From Turnera subulata (lineage: Eukaryota > Streptophyta > Magnoliopsida > Malpighiales > Passifloraceae): a DNA stretch of 64,000 nucleotides. Below are positions 1 through 11,744 of this stretch, piece by piece. Both the position numbers and the translations under genes were made by a program. Below the pieces are notes generated by a model. The model did not search any database. It had not been told where the DNA came from and worked only from the letters and a program-made list of their open reading frames with translations. The stretch lies in assembly GCA_028386065.3 (NCBI GenBank), contig JAKUCV010001329.1, positions 159,746 through 223,745 on the forward strand, given 5' to 3'. Each line of letters begins with the position of its first letter. The first letter of the stretch is position 1.

Positions 1-1609
1 GAAGCCACAACAGATATTTTGTTTTGCATAAAGATTGCTTATTAATTCTAACAAGAATCAAGTTGTGCTGTAATTAACTTGGAAGTCAGTGTAACCATGA
101 TACGACTAATAGTATCATGCACTCCAAATGTATGTTCTCTCGTTTCAAGTTGGAGAACTTCCAACAAATTCGATAACAAATTAAGGGATTGCTTATTTTG
201 GTCGCTTAATACTAGAGCATTGCTTTGGTAAGAAACAAAGAATCACACTACATGAGAGCCATCCCTTGTACTGCAAAAAACAATCTAACATTCGGCTTCT
301 AGTTTCGATAATATTATTGAGCATCACATGGATGACTAAGATCCTAGCAGATCCACATGTACAACTAGCAGTGACCCTTTTGGTACTTAAAAGTGTATAA
401 ATATAGCTCTCACCGAAAAAAGAATACATATAAGGCAAGTGCGTGATAAATTGCACCGCATATGGGTGATATAGTATAGCTTTCCATGCTTCAATCCACT
501 TACTACACTGCTTAATACAGAATTAATGGGGAAGACAAATGTAAAATTTGTGAAGGAGTTAGAAAAATGGAACAAAAGAGCAAAGCACATTGGAGAAAAG
601 ATAGAGGAAAGGACAAATCGAGAAAGTGCATCTCCTAATTAAAAACAAGAAAGTGCACAAAAGCCGCAATAATTATTGTAGTAATAGTGTACTACTACTA
701 CTTAACAAGGTCCGGCGTAATAAATTTAAGGTAAAAAAAGCTTAAAACACTTTTTTTAATTCAGGAAAAATAAATAAAGGGCTCCTGTTACGAGGTTTTT
801 GTTTCCCAAACCAGGGCCTCTCTGCCCGTGAATCACGGGTAGCCACCATTGGCTGCCCTTTTCCATCCTCTGTGCCCGTTCTTTTGATCGTACGGTGTAC
901 ACGTGTGGTGTTGTGCTTGGTGCCACGGCAGCATCTGGGGGTGCATCCCTGATGCCAGGTCACCGCTAAACGACAAGGTGACTTTTATGACGTAGTAATT
1001 TAATGTTTACGGTAGTAGTAAATTAGTAATTTAATAATGTCATGAACATCGCGAGAGATCTCAGATCTGCAGTGCCCTGGTTGGCCCTGTACTATGCTAG
1101 CCGTTGATTTGTGGGCCCTCTTTTTGATCTGACACTTCTAGAAACAAAAAACTGAGTGTACTACTACTACGACTCGTTTAAAACGAAATAGCCCTTAGCT
1201 ATTTGCCTCTTTTCTATGACGAGTAGTTCCTTTCATGTGCTTTTGATTTGCAGTCAGATGGCAGGTTTTTACAACACGTGTAATTTGGCATTTTACCCCC
1301 GACGGTGAAAAAAAAACAGGGAGGGACCTCGTTTTCCTGTGGGGTAAAGAATCATGGGTGATGTTTTGCTCTTTTTCTCTTTTTGTCGGCTAGCACTGGA
1401 AGAAAATATTGAGGGATCTATTATTAATCATTTTGTACCATGTTTTTCATGAAATTAGTAAACCACCCATATTGAGTTGATATGATATGTTTTGTGACTG
1501 CAATATGGTGACTACCCCTCAAATCATGGTGGTTGGAGAGTACTTGAAGGTGGAAGATTTATGGTTTTTTCAAATAAAAAAATAAGGTATCAGTGTTGCT
1601 GTGATTATC
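1..1609. other. Intergenic, no gene seen
   Basis: No reading frame here resembles a known protein. The stretch is AT-rich apart from a GC-richer patch at about 780-1130, which contains a short palindrome-like segment (cccgtgaatcacggg near 824) and could be a remnant of an unrecognised repeat. No target-site duplication or terminal repeat was found for that patch. Confidence 0.6.
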
Positions 1610-1972
1610 GTGAAGGTTATTAAACCCGGTCCGACTATTGACCCGTTTCAGTGGCCAAGACGTGGTTTCAGAGGTTTAATCACGGTTCAACCGGATCTGA
1701 TTGGTATTGATATTAATAGCAAAAATATATAGTTTTTTTAGCAAAAGGTCTAACCAAAAGTCTGATTATGGTCTGACCATGACAAAATTTTGATATTTTT
1801 AACTTTTAACCAGGGAAAAACCGGAAATGGGTCAATAAATACGGAAAACCCAAAAAACCTGTCATGACCTGGCCGGTTTTTTAAGGGGTACAACCCAGAA
1901 GGACAAAAACTCAAAATTGTCTCTGGGTCACGGTTACCCCGATTCAACCGACCAAGCCTGGTTTGACAACAA
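1610..1972. mobile_element. Degenerate hAT-type MITE related to the copies at 14.3 and 35.4 kb
   Basis: The left end (aaggttattaaacccggtcc, from 1613) matches the left end of the better preserved copies at 14333 and 35413, and the interior has the same AACCGG/CCGGTT-rich composition. The segment is flanked by tgattatc at 1602-1609 and at 1973-1980, an 8-bp direct repeat as made by hAT transposases (a ninth matching base follows). Length, about 363 bp, is close to the 357 and 342 bp of the relatives. The right end (ggtttgacaacaa) is only weakly complementary to the left, so this copy is old. There is no coding capacity. Confidence 0.7.
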
Positions 1973-2762
1973 TGATTATCGCCCGCACCTTCCGTTAAGG
2001 TTCCGGTCAATTCTGATTATATCTTGATATTAGACCTTTTTTTGTAAAATTTTGTAGGCTCAACTGCTCACACTGGGCTTCGCTAAAAAAACACCACGAC
2101 TAACATATAATTTAAAGATAGACAAACAAAAAGCGCTAACGTTGCGCCATTATCCCTGGTGGTTTTGGTTTTTTTTTTGGCCATAGAATGAAGCGCCCCG
2201 ACCCGTATTTACCGTAACACGGTAAACACGTGCTGAAACTATTCATATTGATAGAACAGACAGTACAACGTGCAAATATTATACAACAGCAAACCATCAA
2301 ATACAACTGTCACCCACACCCGGGGACCATTATTCAATCCAAGCACAGTGCTCACAGCAGCAGCAGATAGTATCATAAATATATATCACAGGAATTCAGT
2401 AATATAGCATCATATATCGCACAGCAGCGGAAGACTTATGCACATGCAGCGGTGGTATGGATCCGGAGTCAGGTGGAGAAAGCAGCAACAACTTAACCTA
2501 CGGGATGAAACCCCGCAGGCGAGGGGTGAATCCGAAGTGCTCACCGACGAAGGATAAACAATGATATGCAATCAACCGTAATACTTAAAAGCAATTATAG
2601 ACAAGCAATAACATGTCTCAATAACTGAGCCAAGGCCAAAAGAATATTAATTATTATTACCAATTTTATCTTCCAGGCCCCCGTCACTGGACAAGCTAGG
2701 GTCGTACCTGGTTATCAATTAATTCCGGATGCTAGGTCAACAACCAATCCACATCTCAACCC

Positions 2763-2964
2763 GGATATTTGGTATATCCAAACCACTGGGTATTCGGTAT
2801 ACCCCAACCTCAGGCAACATCATGCCAACCAGATATTCGGCATATCTGAGCCACTGCGGATATTCGGCATATCCGAACCACTGGGTATTTGGTATACCCT
2901 AACCACAGGCAAAAAGCCAAACGGATATTCGGCATATCCGAGCCACTGGGTATTTGGTATACCC
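2763..2964 (-). repeat. Array of seven short covarying hairpins inside the solo LTR
   Basis: Seven perfect inverted repeats with 6-7 bp stems and 5-base loops lie at 2763-2779, 2788-2804, 2831-2847, 2857-2875, 2883-2899, 2922-2940 and 2948-2964. Examples are GGATATTTGGTATATCC, GGGTATTCGGTATACCC and AGATATTCGGCATATCT. Stem bases differ between copies but always change in pairs (A-T against G-C at two positions), and loops are TTGGT, TCGGT or TCGGC. They sit next to a conserved LTR block (about 2670-2720), in the same relative place as the arrays in the 54-kb element. Confidence 0.85.
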
Positions 2965-3308
2965 TAACCTCAGGCAATAAGCCAAACAAACCAAGAACCG
3001 ACCATAGCATCCCAAAATTAATTTTCAAACCATCGGGTCGTACCACTACTTTCCACATGACAATTATATCAACATCTCAAATCAATTCCAATTCCAATTT
3101 CATATTCCAATTTCTTTTTCTCAATTTTTACAGTCAATAGTTCAACATCAATCTCAGCATATTATCCACAGAATCAATATCACAGTCCAAAAGCAACAAT
3201 AATAACCACAACAGATACTCAGCCAACAATCAACAAAACAGCAGTTCAACCGAACAACAAAGCACACAAAGTATTACAGGCAACATAACAAGGGTTATCC
3301 ATCCTCAC

Positions 3309-3386
3309 CTTAGCCGATTACTCAATTTTGGAATTGTCCAGCAAATTCCAAGTCCGGTTCCTCAGCAAATTGTTCGTTATCAACTC
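3309..3386 (-). other. Exon-like 78-bp block of the solo LTR
   Basis: On the minus strand it is preceded by an acceptor-like ...TTGATATAG and followed by a donor AAG|GTGAGG. A donor AAG|GTGAGC lies upstream at the end of the GC-rich block (last exon base 4056). The same arrangement and exactly the same 78-bp length occur in the LTR at 56056-56133, and the last bases (TTGAGTAATCGGCyAAG) are nearly identical. Splicing is inferred from signal conservation only. Confidence 0.5.
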
Positions 3387-4895
3387 CTATATCAATCAAA
3401 TAATATGCACACATAAGATGGTATGCAAATGCCATGCTAATACTGTATACCGTAATTTAAATATAAACTCGGCTCGGTTACTCTCCCGGATTAATTCTCC
3501 ATTATTACCATCATTCACCATTTATTTCAAATGTCGTAATACCCTTCTATACTTATTCCTATACCCGGGTACTATACCGGTATTTTATTACCTTGATAAT
3601 ACCCTTTCCAAAATTATTCCATAAGTATATACTTTCCAAAATATTATTTCTACAAATTATTATTTTTCTTCCATACCATATAATATTTTCCAAAATTATT
3701 TTCTCAAAATATTTATTTTCCATACCATAATATATTTTCACAATCTCATTTTTATTTTCTTCCATTTTATTTCTCTTTCCCAGATTTCATTTTCTTTCTA
3801 TTTCTTTTTTTTAATAAAACCCTGGACTGGGCCCAAGTAGTGCTAGCCCAGCCCACTGCACAAGCCATCTCAAGCCCCAACAGGAGCCCAAGATCTGGCC
3901 CGCGCAATAGGCCCAGCGCACAGCCCACCCATCCAAAGTCCAAGCCCAAAGCCCAACTGATTCAACCCAAACAATTCAGCCCCCGACCCGGTCGACTTAA
4001 CCTGACCCAACACAACCTTTCCGGGTCGAACCTCTCCCAAATGGGTCGTGCTCACCTTGCTGCTTTGCAGAGGTGGCGGCGTGGCGACGGAAGGGCGGCG
4101 GATGAGCTGGGCGACAAGGCGAGGGCGACTGAAGGTCGTGCTTGGTGGTGGTGGTGCGCTCGAGGGAAGGAAGAAGACGAGCTCGCCGGCACGTCGGATC
4201 TGCAGACGACGAGGAAGGACGGGCTGGTCGTGGCGGCGGCTTGCTGTGGCAGGAGGGAGTGAAGGCGGCGTTCACGGTGGTGGCTTCAGGTGGCTGCGAC
4301 GAAAAAACAGAAAAAAAAAAAAAAAAGAGGGGAAGAAGATGGTGATGACGTGGCCTGGGTGGTGTGTGTTGGCGTGTTTGTTTTTTTTTTTTCTTTTCTG
4401 GTTTAGATTGGCAGTGAGTAGTTTTGTGGATTTTGAAGGTGAGGCAGTGAAGAAGAAGTTGCAGATGATGGCGTGCTCTAGGTAGGCAGAAGAAGAATAA
4501 TTATATAGACAGCAAAATCATTGATAAGTCACAGGCTTAATAGGAGTTGGCGGCTAAATAATTGAACTTCAATTATGCAGTTACTATGCTGCATGTGAAG
4601 TGTGACCCACCTGGACCAGAAAATATCCGGTATACCCTCTTATCTTATTTCTAGTCCGTTAACTCGAGGATAAACCCGGCTTTTCCTAAGATTCCCGGAC
4701 CCGGAAAAATCCCAACTTGGTCCGTAAAATCCGCAGAAAAATCTCGAACGTGGGACAAGGCTCGATTTCAGAATCCAAGTTCGATTTACCACAATTTATT
4801 TACCCAAAATTAAAAAAAATAAATAGTAAATTACTGTAAATTAACTTAAACAGTCCCGGTAAAAATGAAATTTTTACCTGGGCTGTTACATAGAA

Positions 4896-7800
4896 GATAT
4901 ATGATGTTATAATAACTTATAAGTTTAATTCCTAACTGAATTCCTTGTATTACAGAAAAAATAAAAAAACACCATATTAAATTATGTCAGATTGTACTTG
5001 ATCAATTATCATGCTTTTTACTTATGACTGTGTTCCCTTTTTTACCAGCGATAATTCACGTTGGTTCTGGCAAGCAATAATTCTACGATGCATCGAAAAT
5101 TTGTCCACAAAACTCCATTATCAACCATCATCGTCAACTTCAGCTGGTGTTGACAACATTTTGAATAAGTATTATTGTATCCTTGTATTGATGGACGACC
5201 AAACAATCCGTTTACTATATATTTCACAGGAAATATCTTACCCTTGAGTTAAATTCTCATTTACTAGCAAACAAGTGAAACGTAAAAGTAAGTGGCCTAG
5301 ACAGAACTTACTTTGTTTCTAAGATGGTATATCATTTACTTGCTTATTATTTACTATCAAAAAAAAAAAACTTGCTTATTATTTGATCAATTATTTACGA
5401 AATAAATTTAAAGATGGTATAGTACGCAATTTCTTTTCCCTAATCAAACAAGAAACATAGTAAGCCGGTGCTATTTTGTTTCTTCACGTCGTAGATTTAT
5501 TGATAAAAACCATCGAATAAACTACAAATATATCTTTGGACTTTCCTCTCATTTCGAATCTCATTGCCGTTCCTCGACACCTGCTCGTTTCAAAAACTAA
5601 TATTAATCTAATTACGTGTATTCTCCAGATGCTTTTGATTACTAGACTTTGGATTAATTAATGATACAAAATATTATATATAAAATATCATTAAACAAAG
5701 GGATCGCACGAATAATTAACATGTGTTGAGATATTTGTCAAACTCTCGGGTATTTCCAAATACTTCATCAGGAAGAAATTAATTAAAAGAAGTAAAACAA
5801 TCTCGTGATTAGTGGAGTAAGACCCAAGAATAAAGGTTTGACAAGTTAGCTGGTGATTCTCATATCATATGCAATGAATATTGAGGGGGAAAAAAATTAG
5901 TATATGTAATCAAAGCCATTGACCTTATCAGGAAGCGAAATTAATTCTAGAAATTTTCTAATACTGAGGCAAATAATTTCGGTGGCCTACCATGTCCATT
6001 TGTCATCCGGCAGCAGCCACAAATTAAGATATATTACAGTACACCATTTTCTTTATGCTGCGAAGTATTTGATATACTGAAAACAAGACAACAAGTAAAA
6101 AAAAAAATTGTAAAAACTGCTGGTACTCTCTTTTTCTTTTGGCCAATAGCTACGTTATATTGAGTCCCATGCATTGAATGTGAAATGGACCTATAGTTAT
6201 GGGTTGAACTTGTGCACATCTGCAATTGTTGGAGGGGACAAGGTCACAAAGACAAAGTCTTCCAAAACTCTAGCTGCATGCAGTTGCAGTAGCTAGCAAA
6301 GTCTTCAGTCCTGTTTCAGTTGATTGATCAGTGTTTGATATATTCATCCATCCTGGCCATGCCTAATAAATTGCAACTATTGTTCTATTTTCAGAGCTAG
6401 CATGGTCTGATATAATTGCCCATCTCAATACACATTCTACGTAAAAATATAGTTTTTTTTTTTTTAAAAAAACAATCCACCAAATATGTTCAAAGCCATC
6501 GGGAGATAAGATAAAGAGGAGGGAAGACTTTTTTTTTTCTTGTTGCAAAATACTAGTATGTCAAAATGCATTAATTCTTGCAACCATATTAAAATGTTAA
6601 ATAGTTTTATTGGTTCAACAACTGTGGAAAAGGGCATGGTCTGGTCCCAGTAATAAGACTCTTTGTACTTCGATATAAATGAGAGTCAACTTTGACAAAC
6701 TCAGATCAAAAAGTAAAATGTGTAGGCCTAATAAGTGTTTGGTATCTCCTGTATCCTACTACCTGAGCAAGTCTCACAGATAAAGTTGTTGCACATTAAT
6801 AGCAGAGCAATTAATTAGCCACAATAATATTGGTTGCTTCCTAAAATGAGTGGTTGTCTGCTCCAATCCTCCTCACATGGCACGAATAATGAACCAGGAT
6901 AGTGTATATATGTAGGCAAAAAGATTACACACTAGTCACAGAAAGATACAGAAACAGTACATAGTAGAAAAAAAAGGGTTTTAAAAAGTGGTATTTGATT
7001 CTTTCAGGACATAATGATGCTTTGAAGTGACAATCTCACCTTATTAATCAATTACACTACTTCTTTAAGCTGCCGATTTGATTCTACGGAAATAATTGTG
7101 CTTTGAAGTTATAATCTCCAATATTTTAATCGTGCTAGTACCTTTTTGAAGTGGTGTCATTTCTTTTTATGAACTTTAATCGCATGCATTGCAAGTGTGA
7201 CTATCTCAGCCTCTTGTAAATGTATTAGGCCGGCTATTTTAATGAGTCAAGGACCTAACTCGAGGATGCAAATTTAATACTAGAGTGAAAAAGGTTAAAA
7301 GGAAGCGACACCTAACTTTACAATTACTTGCTGCCATACTGCCCATACATGCTTAGACTTCTTTTATGGCTGCTTTTTTTTTTCATTTTTTTAAATTCTT
7401 TTTGAGGAGTATATATTATTGTGGCTCCTGATATTAATAGTGCCTAAACCTAAACACATGAAGAAAAAGTAGACTCTACGCTTGAGAATACTTAGATCGT
7501 AGGAGAAGCCAGAAACAAGGTGAAGAATCGCCTATGAACTTTGGAAAATAAATTATTTCCAATTTTTTTTAACAGAAATGAATCATATGAGAGTGTACTG
7601 CGTAGTGTAACAACTAAAGAGTGATTACTCCGTGATTAATTAATTTTCAGCGTAAATACGCACTCATTGAATACCATAATGTCTTATTTGTATTTTCAAT
7701 GTCATTACAAACTAGTAGTTCTCAATGGGGAAATATCTACATTGAAAATGTCATTAGGCGGTCAAAGCAAATGCAAGCAATTGTTTTTGCGGGTGTGGAC

Positions 7801-9216
7801 GATGATCATTATAGGATGCCCATGAACAAATCATTTTTTGAAAACAATATTTCGTAATTCTTTTTGAGATTTTTCTCCACTTCAATGAAAATCATGGTTT
7901 CATTTTTTCTAAAAACAATTGTTTAAATTTGGAAATTTCATATTTAAAGAAACTTGAAATTTTCCACATATATTACGGAATCTAATGATGTTATTATGAA
8001 AATTCTAGGAAAAAATGCACAGTACTAATTAAAGTCTCCACAATAATGTATAAGTAAAGCATTTTAGTCAAAAGGCAATGTACTCCAAAACGTCACATTA
8101 ATGACTTGGGTCGCCTGAAGAAAAAATTAGAACCAGAATTCTCCAACCTCTTCACAATTGGCGGTAGGATACTTAAAAGCCATGATTGAATAATTTGGGA
8201 AGAGGCATTTTTGTCAAAAGGTTACAAATTTTAAATGTACCTTAAAGGGAATTTGATAGGGACATTATAGAAAAAAGACTTTAACGATGTCTTTGGTGGT
8301 ACCAGAAGCTGGACAGGAGCCCACAGATTTGTTTCTTTGGGCTGTTGATGGAGTAGGTACCCCACCTAGTAAATCAACTTGTATGAGAAGAAGCAGGTAC
8401 TTTGATGTTGATTAATTTATTTTTTTTTTGCGAAGAAAAATAAAAAGGAAAGATATTTTCTTGTTTTAGTTTTCCACACCTGACATTGATGATTTTGCCC
8501 GCCAGTAAGAGACTAGTTGTTAGTGAGAGTGATGTCCCATGTTTTCCATATTTGAAGCTAGATACTAATTTTAACCGGTCGTTGTTTTTCTCCCAAACCA
8601 AGGGAATTTTTTGTGGCAAAGATTACTACAACTAAAAATCAAATTCAAAACGCTCAGTCTTTTAAGGTCACATTTTTTTTGAGTCATAATACATTGGTGG
8701 ATTAAGATTTTTTTTAAAATATTCCATATTTTTAAATTCATTTATAACATTATTTGGTTGAATTCAAATTACCGCGATATTGTGCTTTTCACGGGATTGG
8801 ACGATTAGTAATTTCTTTGTGAAAGTAAGGTAGAACCGGAAATTAGGTGCGGTTGAACAAAAAATTGTGATGCGAAATTCAAACTGGTTGGACCATTGGA
8901 CCAGCTATATCAAGCCCGACCCGCCTATGTGAGTCAATCCATGAAGCTACAGGTGGCTTGTATAACAGTTTTTTTTTTTGTTGCCTTTAGATATCTAGAA
9001 CCTTGCCGGTCCAATCCGGATTGCGTAATTAGCTGGGTGAATTTTTCTTCTTTCTTTTCAGTTTCCTGATTCGGTATTCAAAATTTTGTCCTGACTACTT
9101 CGGATTCAACTTGAATCGCACACTTGAATGTGGTAGGTAAATTTTTAATGAGAATTTTCTGCGCATGAGGCCTCACTCAAGGAGAACCAAACTAAATTAC
9201 TTATCATTAAGCTAGC
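4896..9216. other. Intergenic, no gene seen
   Basis: AT-rich sequence with no recognisable coding exon on either strand. It holds a micro-insertion at 5353-5369. A segment at about 8911-8965 is roughly three-quarters identical by eye to 11745-11800 on the other side of the Harbinger element. Nothing else could be assigned. Confidence 0.55.
5338..5384 (+). mobile_element. Micro-retroposon: 17-bp A-tailed insertion with 15-bp target duplication
   Basis: The direct repeat acttgcttattattt occurs at 5338-5352 and 5370-5384 and flanks only actatc followed by a run of A (5353-5369). This is the structure of a retroposon insertion whose body has been lost by extreme 5' truncation. The tail ending in ATC plus poly(A) resembles the end of the full SINE at 18402-18524. 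Confidence 0.7.
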
Positions 9217-9878
9217 TAAGTGCCCGTTTGGATCGTGGGCTTGGGCGCGCGGGATAGGGGTCGAGCCCGAACTCGACGTTTGGCTGCGCATTTTTGGAGG
9301 CCGGGGTCGGGAACGGGGTGGGATCCAATCCCGCAAACCCGGGATTGAGGCCTCCAAACCCGGTTTTGAACTCATCCTCCAAGGCCGGGCTTGAAAATCC
9401 GGGGTAGGGGTTGTAAAAGTATGACGGGCGTGTCCCTGGCTAATTTTCATTAATACCATTTTACCCCCGTTGGTATAAAAGCGTTTTTTCACGTTTTGGA
9501 GCTGTTGACAGGAGCCCGACACTCTCTCTCTCCCTACTCCCAGGTCTGTGCTCTTCCTCTCCTCTCTTTCTTCTAATCTTCTTCTTCTCCCCGATTCATC
9601 AACATCAGACCCATGTTTGTGTGGTTTTTGCCTGTAATAATGTGCTTGAACTTGCTTCTTCCTCTTCTGCATCGTTTTTTCTTCCTTTACCCGTCCAAAT
9701 CTAGTTAAAATCAAAAGCCCCAAATCAAACCCCAAGAACCCTAATTTTCAATTTCAAAATTGAAGATGCAATTGGGTTATAATTCTGCCTTGAAATGTTA
9801 TAACCTTTCATTTAAGTTGGATTCATCCCTAATCCACTATCTATTTGAGTTGTGTAGGTGAATTGAAGGACTGAAGTT

Positions 9879-10317
9879 NNNNNNNNNNNNNNNNNNNNNN
9901 NNNNNNNNNNNNNNNNNNNNNNNNNNNNNNNNNNNNNNNNNNNNNNNNNNNNNNNNNNNNNNNNNNNNNNNNNNNNNNNNNNNNNNNNNNNNNNNNNNNN
10001 NNNNNNNNNNNNNNNNNNNNNNNNNNNNNNNNNNNNNNNNNNNNNNNNNNNNNNNNNNNNNNNNNNNNNNNNNNNNNNNNNNNNNNNNNNNNNNNNNNNN
10101 NNNNNNNNNNNNNNNNNNNNNNNNNNNNNNNNNNNNNNNNNNNNNNNNNNNNNNNNNNNNNNNNNNNNNNNNNNNNNNNNNNNNNNNNNNNNNNNNNNNN
10201 NNNNNNNNNNNNNNNNNNNNNNNNNNNNNNNNNNNNNNNNNNNNNNNNNNNNNNNNNNNNNNNNNNNNNNNNNNNNNNNNNNNNNNNNNNNNNNNNNNNN
10301 NNNNNNNNNNNNNNNNN
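9879..10317. other. Assembly gap (439 N)
   Basis: Unknown bases inside the Harbinger element. The true length is uncertain. Confidence 1.
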
Positions 10318-11113
10318 TCCCGGTTGCTGAGAAAACTAGATACCGCAGTAGGAAGGGTCAGATTTCAATGAATGTCTTAGCCATATGCAACCCTGAAATG
10401 AATTTCACATACATACAACCAGGATGGGAGGGGTCTGCTTCAGATTCTAGGGTACTACGTGATGCGGTCACTATGGAGAAAGGGCTGAGAGTTCCTGTTG
10501 GTATGTAGACATAACATTGCATTTTAAATTGTCGAGACTATTAATTTGAACAATTAATGTTCATTGTTTGCATGCATGCATCTTTAGGAAACTATTATTT
10601 ATGTGATGCTGGCTACACCAATGGGCCTGGATTTCTTGCCCCATATAGGGGTGTTCGATACCATTTGAAAGAGTGGGCAGCTTGTGGCAATAGGGTACCT
10701 GCCAACCGTGAAGAGTTCTTTAACCTTAAGCACGCAAGTGCCAGAAATGTCATCGAGCGCGCATTTGGAGTGTTAAAGAAGCGTTGGGCAATCTTAAGGG
10801 GCCCATCATTCTATAGCATCGAGACCCAATCAAAAATAGTCATTGCTTGTGGGCTGCTGCATAATTTTATTTGGCGAAACTTGCGTATATGATGAGTGAG
10901 GAGCGATGGGTTCGCGATCATTTTCAAGATGCGATCATGGACGATGTTGCCGAGTCAAGTAATCGTGGCACATACCAATTCGGTGCAACCGTCCCAATGA
11001 AGGACACAACGCATGCCAAGTGGGGGTTCACGACTCGAGACATGAACATGCTTGTAATTGGTGTGATTGTTGGCATGTTTGGCATGGCATTGCTTATTTT
11101 CATGGCAAAATGA
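10318..11113 (+). pseudogene. PIF/Harbinger transposase (DDE_Tnp_4 / HARBI1-like), partial and frameshifted
   Basis: The frame is open from the gap edge to 10500 and shows the family blocks YRSRKGQISMNVLAICN and GWEGSASDSRVLRDAV. A GT donor follows at 10501. After an AG at 10586-10587 the frame resumes at 10588 with GNYYLCDAGYTNGPGFLAPY, RGVRYHLKEW, VIERAFGVLKKRWAILR and LLHNFIWRN, stopping at 10892. The Asp of CDAGY and the Glu of VIER are candidate metal-binding residues; the first Asp should lie in the gap. The likely C-terminal tail (YMMSEERWVRDHFQDAIMDD) continues in another frame (10871-11113), suggesting a one- or two-base indel near 10870-10885. The function would be DNA transposition; this copy is probably dead. 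Confidence 0.88.
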
Positions 11114-11744
11114 CAATAATTGTAGGTTTGGATGTTACCTAAACAATATGTAATGGATGCTTCGTTGATGACTTTGTGGTTTTATTAATGTGTAATGGAT
11201 GTTTCGTTCTTATGCTATTTGGATTGTGCTCCATAAAATAATACATGTCAAAAACATTACATGCACACCATTTAAATCAAATTACATTTTACTCTCAAAA
11301 AATGTGAATTGGAAAATGTACAAGTCACTATTAATGTATGAGTTAATGTCTTGGTTCCAAAAAATAATACATGTAAAAAAAGTATATATTCAATTAAATG
11401 GGTTTTGTTATTAAATAATTATATTTTTGGAAAAAATACATTTCTATAAAAAAATTTAATAGAAAAGTAAAATTATAATCCCAAACCCACCCCAAACCTA
11501 AATCCACAAACCAAACACCAAGTTCAAACCCAAGGGCAAACTAGTCATATTGCCTCCAAACTCAATCCCAAACCCACAAACCAAACACAATTTTATACTG
11601 TAATCCCATCCCAGGCCCAAATCTCATCCCAGCAACCAAACAGGATGGTCCGGGATTGATCCCAGGCTCAATCCCATCCCACCCTGGTTTTGATCCCAGG
11701 CTCAATCCCATCCCAGATAACCCCACGTTCCAAACAGGCCCTAA

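Larger units (their letters stand above)
2189..4890 (-). mobile_element. Solo LTR of a Ty3/gypsy-like retrotransposon
   Basis: Read on the minus strand it begins TGTAACAGCCCAGGTAAAAA (4890 downward) and ends ...GGGTCGGGGCGCTTCA (2189), matching both ends of the 3-kb LTRs at 54132 and 59481. Flanking bases are TAGAA at 2184-2188 and TAGAA at 4891-4895, a perfect 5-bp target-site duplication. No internal region or second LTR is present, so this is a solo LTR left by unequal recombination. It is 2702 bp and clearly diverged from the 54-kb element: shared blocks include the ends, the GC-rich block at about 4000-4275, the 78-bp exon-like block at 3309-3386, the segment near 2510-2550 and the segment near 2670-2720. 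It is a separate, older subfamily. Its GC-rich part produces long open frames that are compositional, not evident genes. Confidence 0.93.
9220..11741 (+). mobile_element. PIF/Harbinger DNA transposon with assembly gap
   Basis: Ends are inverted repeats: left GTGCCCGTTTGGATCGTGGG, right (reverse complement) GGGCCTGTTTGGAACGTGGG, the typical Harbinger terminus. The element is flanked by TAA at 9217-9219 and TAA at 11742-11744, the 3-bp target duplication of this superfamily. Subterminal regions are G/C-rich and internally repetitive; on the right, gatcccaggctcaatcccat occurs twice in 11658-11716. A transposase remnant lies at 10318-11113. A run of unknown bases (9879-10317) hides the middle, where the N-terminal transposase exon, and possibly the Myb-like partner gene usual in this superfamily, would be. 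Autonomy is unlikely given the broken frame. Confidence 0.93.

Noticed and set aside
3840..4485. Several overlapping ORFs in the GC-rich part of the solo LTR
   Set aside because: Compositional frames inside an LTR; the two LTR subfamilies do not conserve any of them.
9145..9735. 196-codon minus-strand ORF
   Set aside because: It crosses the Harbinger terminus and lies antisense to its subterminal region; no domain.
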